Source: PZPK01 sp041590075 (GTDB lineage: Bacteria; Pseudomonadota; Gammaproteobacteria; Pseudomonadales; Oleiphilaceae). Taken from it: a stretch of DNA of 16,194 nucleotides. The notes under the pieces were generated by a model. It was not told where the DNA came from, made no database searches, and saw only the letters and a list, made by a program, of their open reading frames with translations. Numbering within the stretch: the first letter of the stretch is position 1; the number at the start of each line of letters is the position of its first letter. The position numbers and the translations under genes are program-made. Location of the stretch: NCBI GenBank assembly GCA_041590075.1, contig JBFHUL010000072.1, positions 1 through 16,194 of the forward strand. Reading direction: 5' to 3'. Below, piece after piece: positions 14,515 to 16,194 of the stretch.

Positions 14515-15824
14515 TATTTGGTACCGGGGATCAGTTCGAGAATTTCTTTAATTGACAGAAGTCGGTCGTCTGCCTCTGCGGATCTGCCGTGCTGTAGAAC
14601 CGATTTAGCGGTTTCCCACATGGCAGGGTAGGCTGCGCGCAGGAGATGATTCGCGTAAATAACGATGTTTACGCCCCTTTCCTGTAGTTGTTCTTCCGTG
14701 ACTACGTTGTAGCTTGACGGCACGGCAACGAGAGGGACTTTCCGCTCGAAGCGTGAAAAATGATCGCAAAATTCGAAAATCTCATCAGGTTCTTTTTGGC
14801 GGCTGTGTATCATGATGCCATCAGCGCCAGCTTCAATATATGCTTTGGCTCGCGCTACAGCATCGTCCATTCCTGCTTCCAGAATAAGGCTCTCTATTCT
14901 GGCGAAGATCATGAAGTCATCTGTAATCTGTGCTGCCTTTCCCGCGCGAATTTTTTCGCAAAAGCTTTCGATGTCGTCTTGTTGTTGGGGTACTTCATTG
15001 CCGAACAAAGAGTTCTTTTTCAACCCGACCTTGTCCTCAATGATCGCAGCCGATACGCCCAAACGTTCAAGAGTCCGCACAGTAAACTTGAAGTGTTCGA
15101 TTTTTCCGCCTGTGTCAGCATCGTAAATGATAGGTTTTGTAGTGACTTCGCAAATTTCGTTCAGGGTTTGCGCGCGCGAGGTGACGTCGACCGCTTCAAT
15201 ATCTGGCTTACCCTTGGCTGTCGATTCGGTCAGGCTGCTTCCCCACATCCCATCAAATTCTACTTTTGCGAGCCCTTGGGTTGCGCTAACGTTTTCAACG
15301 ATCAGCCCGGTGAGTCCATTGTGAGCTTCCATAAAGCGAAGAAGGGGTTTTGCATTGAGCAATCTTCGCAGCTTATTGCGGCGAATATCTGGAGTAGTTC
15401 CCAGCTCTTTCAATACTTTGTTTAACTGAGTGGACGAGATGCCCTCGGTGTAAGGGACTTCTACGAGCTTTCCACCCCACTTGTGAAGGGTGTCTATAAC
15501 TGCTTGTCGAACTTCCCGCTGAACGCCTTCTTTCCAATCATCTCCATGAACAACAAAGTCAGGCTGATGCTTCTCGAGATTGGGCACATAGTCGAGAGTT
15601 TCTTGAGCAACGACACGGTGAACGCTTTTGAGATTCTCTACGACCTGTTTTCGTTGCTCAAAGGTCATGTAAGGCAAGCGTTTATAGCTCGCTATTGCTT
15701 TGTCGGTAAGCAGACCGACCGTGACCTGACCTAATTCTGCAGCTTTGCTTAAGACATTCAGGTGGCCGGGATGTATGAGGTCGGCGCTCATTCCTACGTA
15801 AACGTTTTTTTTACTAGTGCTCAT
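14514..15824 (-). CDS. aepX: Bifunctional cytidylyltransferase / phosphoenolpyruvate mutase (Fom1-like)
   Basis: A 436-residue two-domain protein. Residues about 5-140 form a TagD/RibL-like nucleotidyltransferase domain with VYVGMSADLIHPGHLNVL (HPGH at 18-21), VVHGDDWKEG (91-100) and the YTEGISST signature (125-132). Residues about 155-430 are PEP mutase of the isocitrate-lyase superfamily, with GLIVENVSATQG, DADTGG (235-240) and the diagnostic EDKVGLKKNS (263-272, pattern EDKxxxKxNS). PEP mutase makes the C-P bond, turning PEP into phosphonopyruvate. The same domain order occurs in Streptomyces Fom1, where the N-terminal domain is reported to cytidylylate 2-hydroxyethylphosphonate; CMP-HEP formation here is inferred from that. 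It is the first gene of the operon. Upstream of ATG 15824 only a weak AAAGA-type binding site is seen. Also called pepM. Confidence 0.95.
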   Translation of the reverse strand: MSTSKKNVYVGMSADLIHPGHLNVLSKAAELGQVTVGLLTDKAIASYKRLPYMTFEQRKQVVENLKSVHRVVAQETLDYVPNLEKHQPDFVVHGDDWKEGVQREVRQAVIDTLHKWGGKLVEVPYTEGISSTQLNKVLKELGTTPDIRRNKLRRLLNAKPLLRFMEAHNGLTGLIVENVSATQGLAKVEFDGMWGSSLTESTAKGKPDIEAVDVTSRAQTLNEICEVTTKPIIYDADTGGKIEHFKFTVRTLERLGVSAAIIEDKVGLKKNSLFGNEVPQQQDDIESFCEKIRAGKAAQITDDFMIFARIESLILEAGMDDAVARAKAYIEAGADGIMIHSRQKEPDEIFEFCDHFSRFERKVPLVAVPSSYNVVTEEQLQERGVNIVIYANHLLRAAYPAMWETAKSVLQHGRSAEADDRLLSIKEILELIPGTK

Positions 15825-15864
15825 ATGTGATCTTTATTGAAGGAGGAGTTTAACTGGCGGCAAA

Positions 15865-15873
15865 ATAATAACA
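15865..15873 (-). promoter_or_regulatory. Extended -10 promoter candidate for the phosphonate operon
   Basis: On the minus strand TGTTATTAT is an extended -10 element (TGn plus TATTAT, five of six consensus bases). It lies about 40 bases before ATG 15824. The matching -35 position reads CTGTAT, a poor match, which extended -10 promoters tolerate. It is the best promoter signal seen for the four-gene operon. Confidence 0.4.
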
Positions 15874-15937
15874 GTTCGTGCCATGGGATACAGTCAGTTC
15901 AGCGGTTAAATATCTTAAAAAACGAAAAACCCAGTGG

Positions 15938-15966
15938 GTGAAATAAGCGCTGTGTCCATAGATAAT
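15938..15966 (+). promoter_or_regulatory. Promoter candidate for the divergent glycosyltransferase gene
   Basis: GTGAAA (15938-15943, four of six) and GATAAT (15961-15966, five of six) are spaced by 17 bases, with ATG 16003 about 30 bases beyond the predicted start point. Two short inverted repeats overlap it: ACCCAGTGGGT at 15929-15939 on the -35, and one at 15964-15982 across the -10 and start point. Confidence 0.3.
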
Positions 15967-15982
15967 GGGTCTTTGATCCATT
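15964..15982. repeat. Short inverted repeat in the divergent intergenic region
   Basis: AATGGGTC and GATCCATT (7 of 8 complementary, the eighth a G-T pair) surround a TTT centre. The position, across a predicted -10 and start point, would suit an operator; as RNA it would form a small hairpin near the 5' end of the glycosyltransferase transcript. Function is not known. Confidence 0.4.
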
Positions 15983-16002
15983 GTAGAAATAAGAAGCTAT
16001 CT

Positions 16003-16194
16003 ATGCCCCTAAAACTCCTCATCATCAGCTCCTACAAAGACACGTGGAACAGTGTGCGCCCCGAAGCGGAAATGTTCATTGGCATGGCCCAGCTAGGTGT
16101 CGATGTCACCTTGATGACCCAGGGCGATGCGGAATATGTGCCGCGTTTTCGTGAGCAGGGAGTGAAGATTATCGAGTACCATCCGCGCAAGAAA
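16003..16194 (+). CDS. Glycosyltransferase-like protein, N-terminal fragment
   Basis: An open frame of 64 codons from ATG 16003 runs to the window end without a stop. It begins PLKLLIISSYKDTWNSVRPEA (2-22) followed by FIGMAQLGVDVTLMTQG, which resembles the N-terminal Rossmann half of GT-B glycosyltransferases (group 1/family 4): a hydrophobic first beta strand, a ligand loop, a helix with an AQLG-type end, then a second strand DVTLMT. AAGAAG lies six bases before the ATG. It is divergent from the phosphonate operon across 178 bases and shows that the polysaccharide locus continues to the right. With only the N-terminus available, the family call is moderate. Confidence 0.7.
   Translation, partial: MPLKLLIISSYKDTWNSVRPEAEMFIGMAQLGVDVTLMTQGDAEYVPRFREQGVKIIEYHPRKK

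Noticed and set aside
10973..15824. A full fosfomycin biosynthesis cluster
   Set aside because: The early steps match, but no B12-radical SAM methylase, epoxidase, resistance kinases or FomD-type hydrolase gene is present.
15841..15848. AGGAGGAG on the plus strand upstream of the pepM start, suggesting a small gene
   Set aside because: No start codon follows at a usable distance and the frames close quickly; it is on the wrong strand to serve pepM.

Overview
The window looks like a piece of gammaproteobacterial chromosome. The evidence is a modABC operon of proteobacterial type, a TrhA/hemolysin-III gene behind a FabR-like palindrome, and dTDP-sugar genes typical of Gram-negative surface polysaccharide loci. 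A free-living, possibly marine, gammaproteobacterium fits, but the genus cannot be read from the sequence.

Positions 1-5183 hold housekeeping and transport genes. A truncated MEMO-family gene (minus) is divergent from its AmmeMemoRadiSam radical SAM partner (plus). A trhA/hlyIII-type membrane protein gene (minus) follows, then a molybdate uptake operon modA-modB-modC (minus). This half is GC-rich by eye.

Positions 5293-10925 form one tightly packed plus-strand surface-sugar operon: a GT25 glycosyltransferase, rfbB, rfbA, a dTDP-4-keto-6-deoxyglucose 3,4-ketoisomerase (FdtA/QdtA family), a hexapeptide N-acetyltransferase, a DegT-type sugar aminotransferase and a GT2 glycosyltransferase. Together they should make dTDP-3-acetamido-3,6-dideoxyhexose (Fuc3NAc or Qui3NAc) and put it into a glycan. 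There is no rmlC or rmlD, so rhamnose is not the product of this cluster.

Positions 10973-15824 form a coupled four-gene minus-strand operon converging on the sugar operon. In transcription order it encodes a phosphoenolpyruvate mutase with an N-terminal cytidylyltransferase domain (the Fom1 architecture), phosphonopyruvate decarboxylase, an iron-containing alcohol dehydrogenase, and a CDP-glycerol glycerophosphotransferase-like enzyme. The first three can take PEP through phosphonopyruvate and phosphonoacetaldehyde to 2-hydroxyethylphosphonate (HEP), and the cytidylyltransferase domain can activate HEP to CMP-HEP. The last enzyme belongs to a family that uses CDP-glycerol, a close chemical analogue. 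The proposal is a phosphonate-decoration cassette that transfers HEP onto the surface glycan made by the neighbouring operon. This is the most interesting feature of the window.

From 16003 a divergent plus-strand glycosyltransferase-like gene begins and runs off the end, so the polysaccharide locus continues. No tRNA, rRNA, CRISPR array, insertion sequence or convincing intrinsic terminator was seen. All gene-free gaps are under 300 bases.
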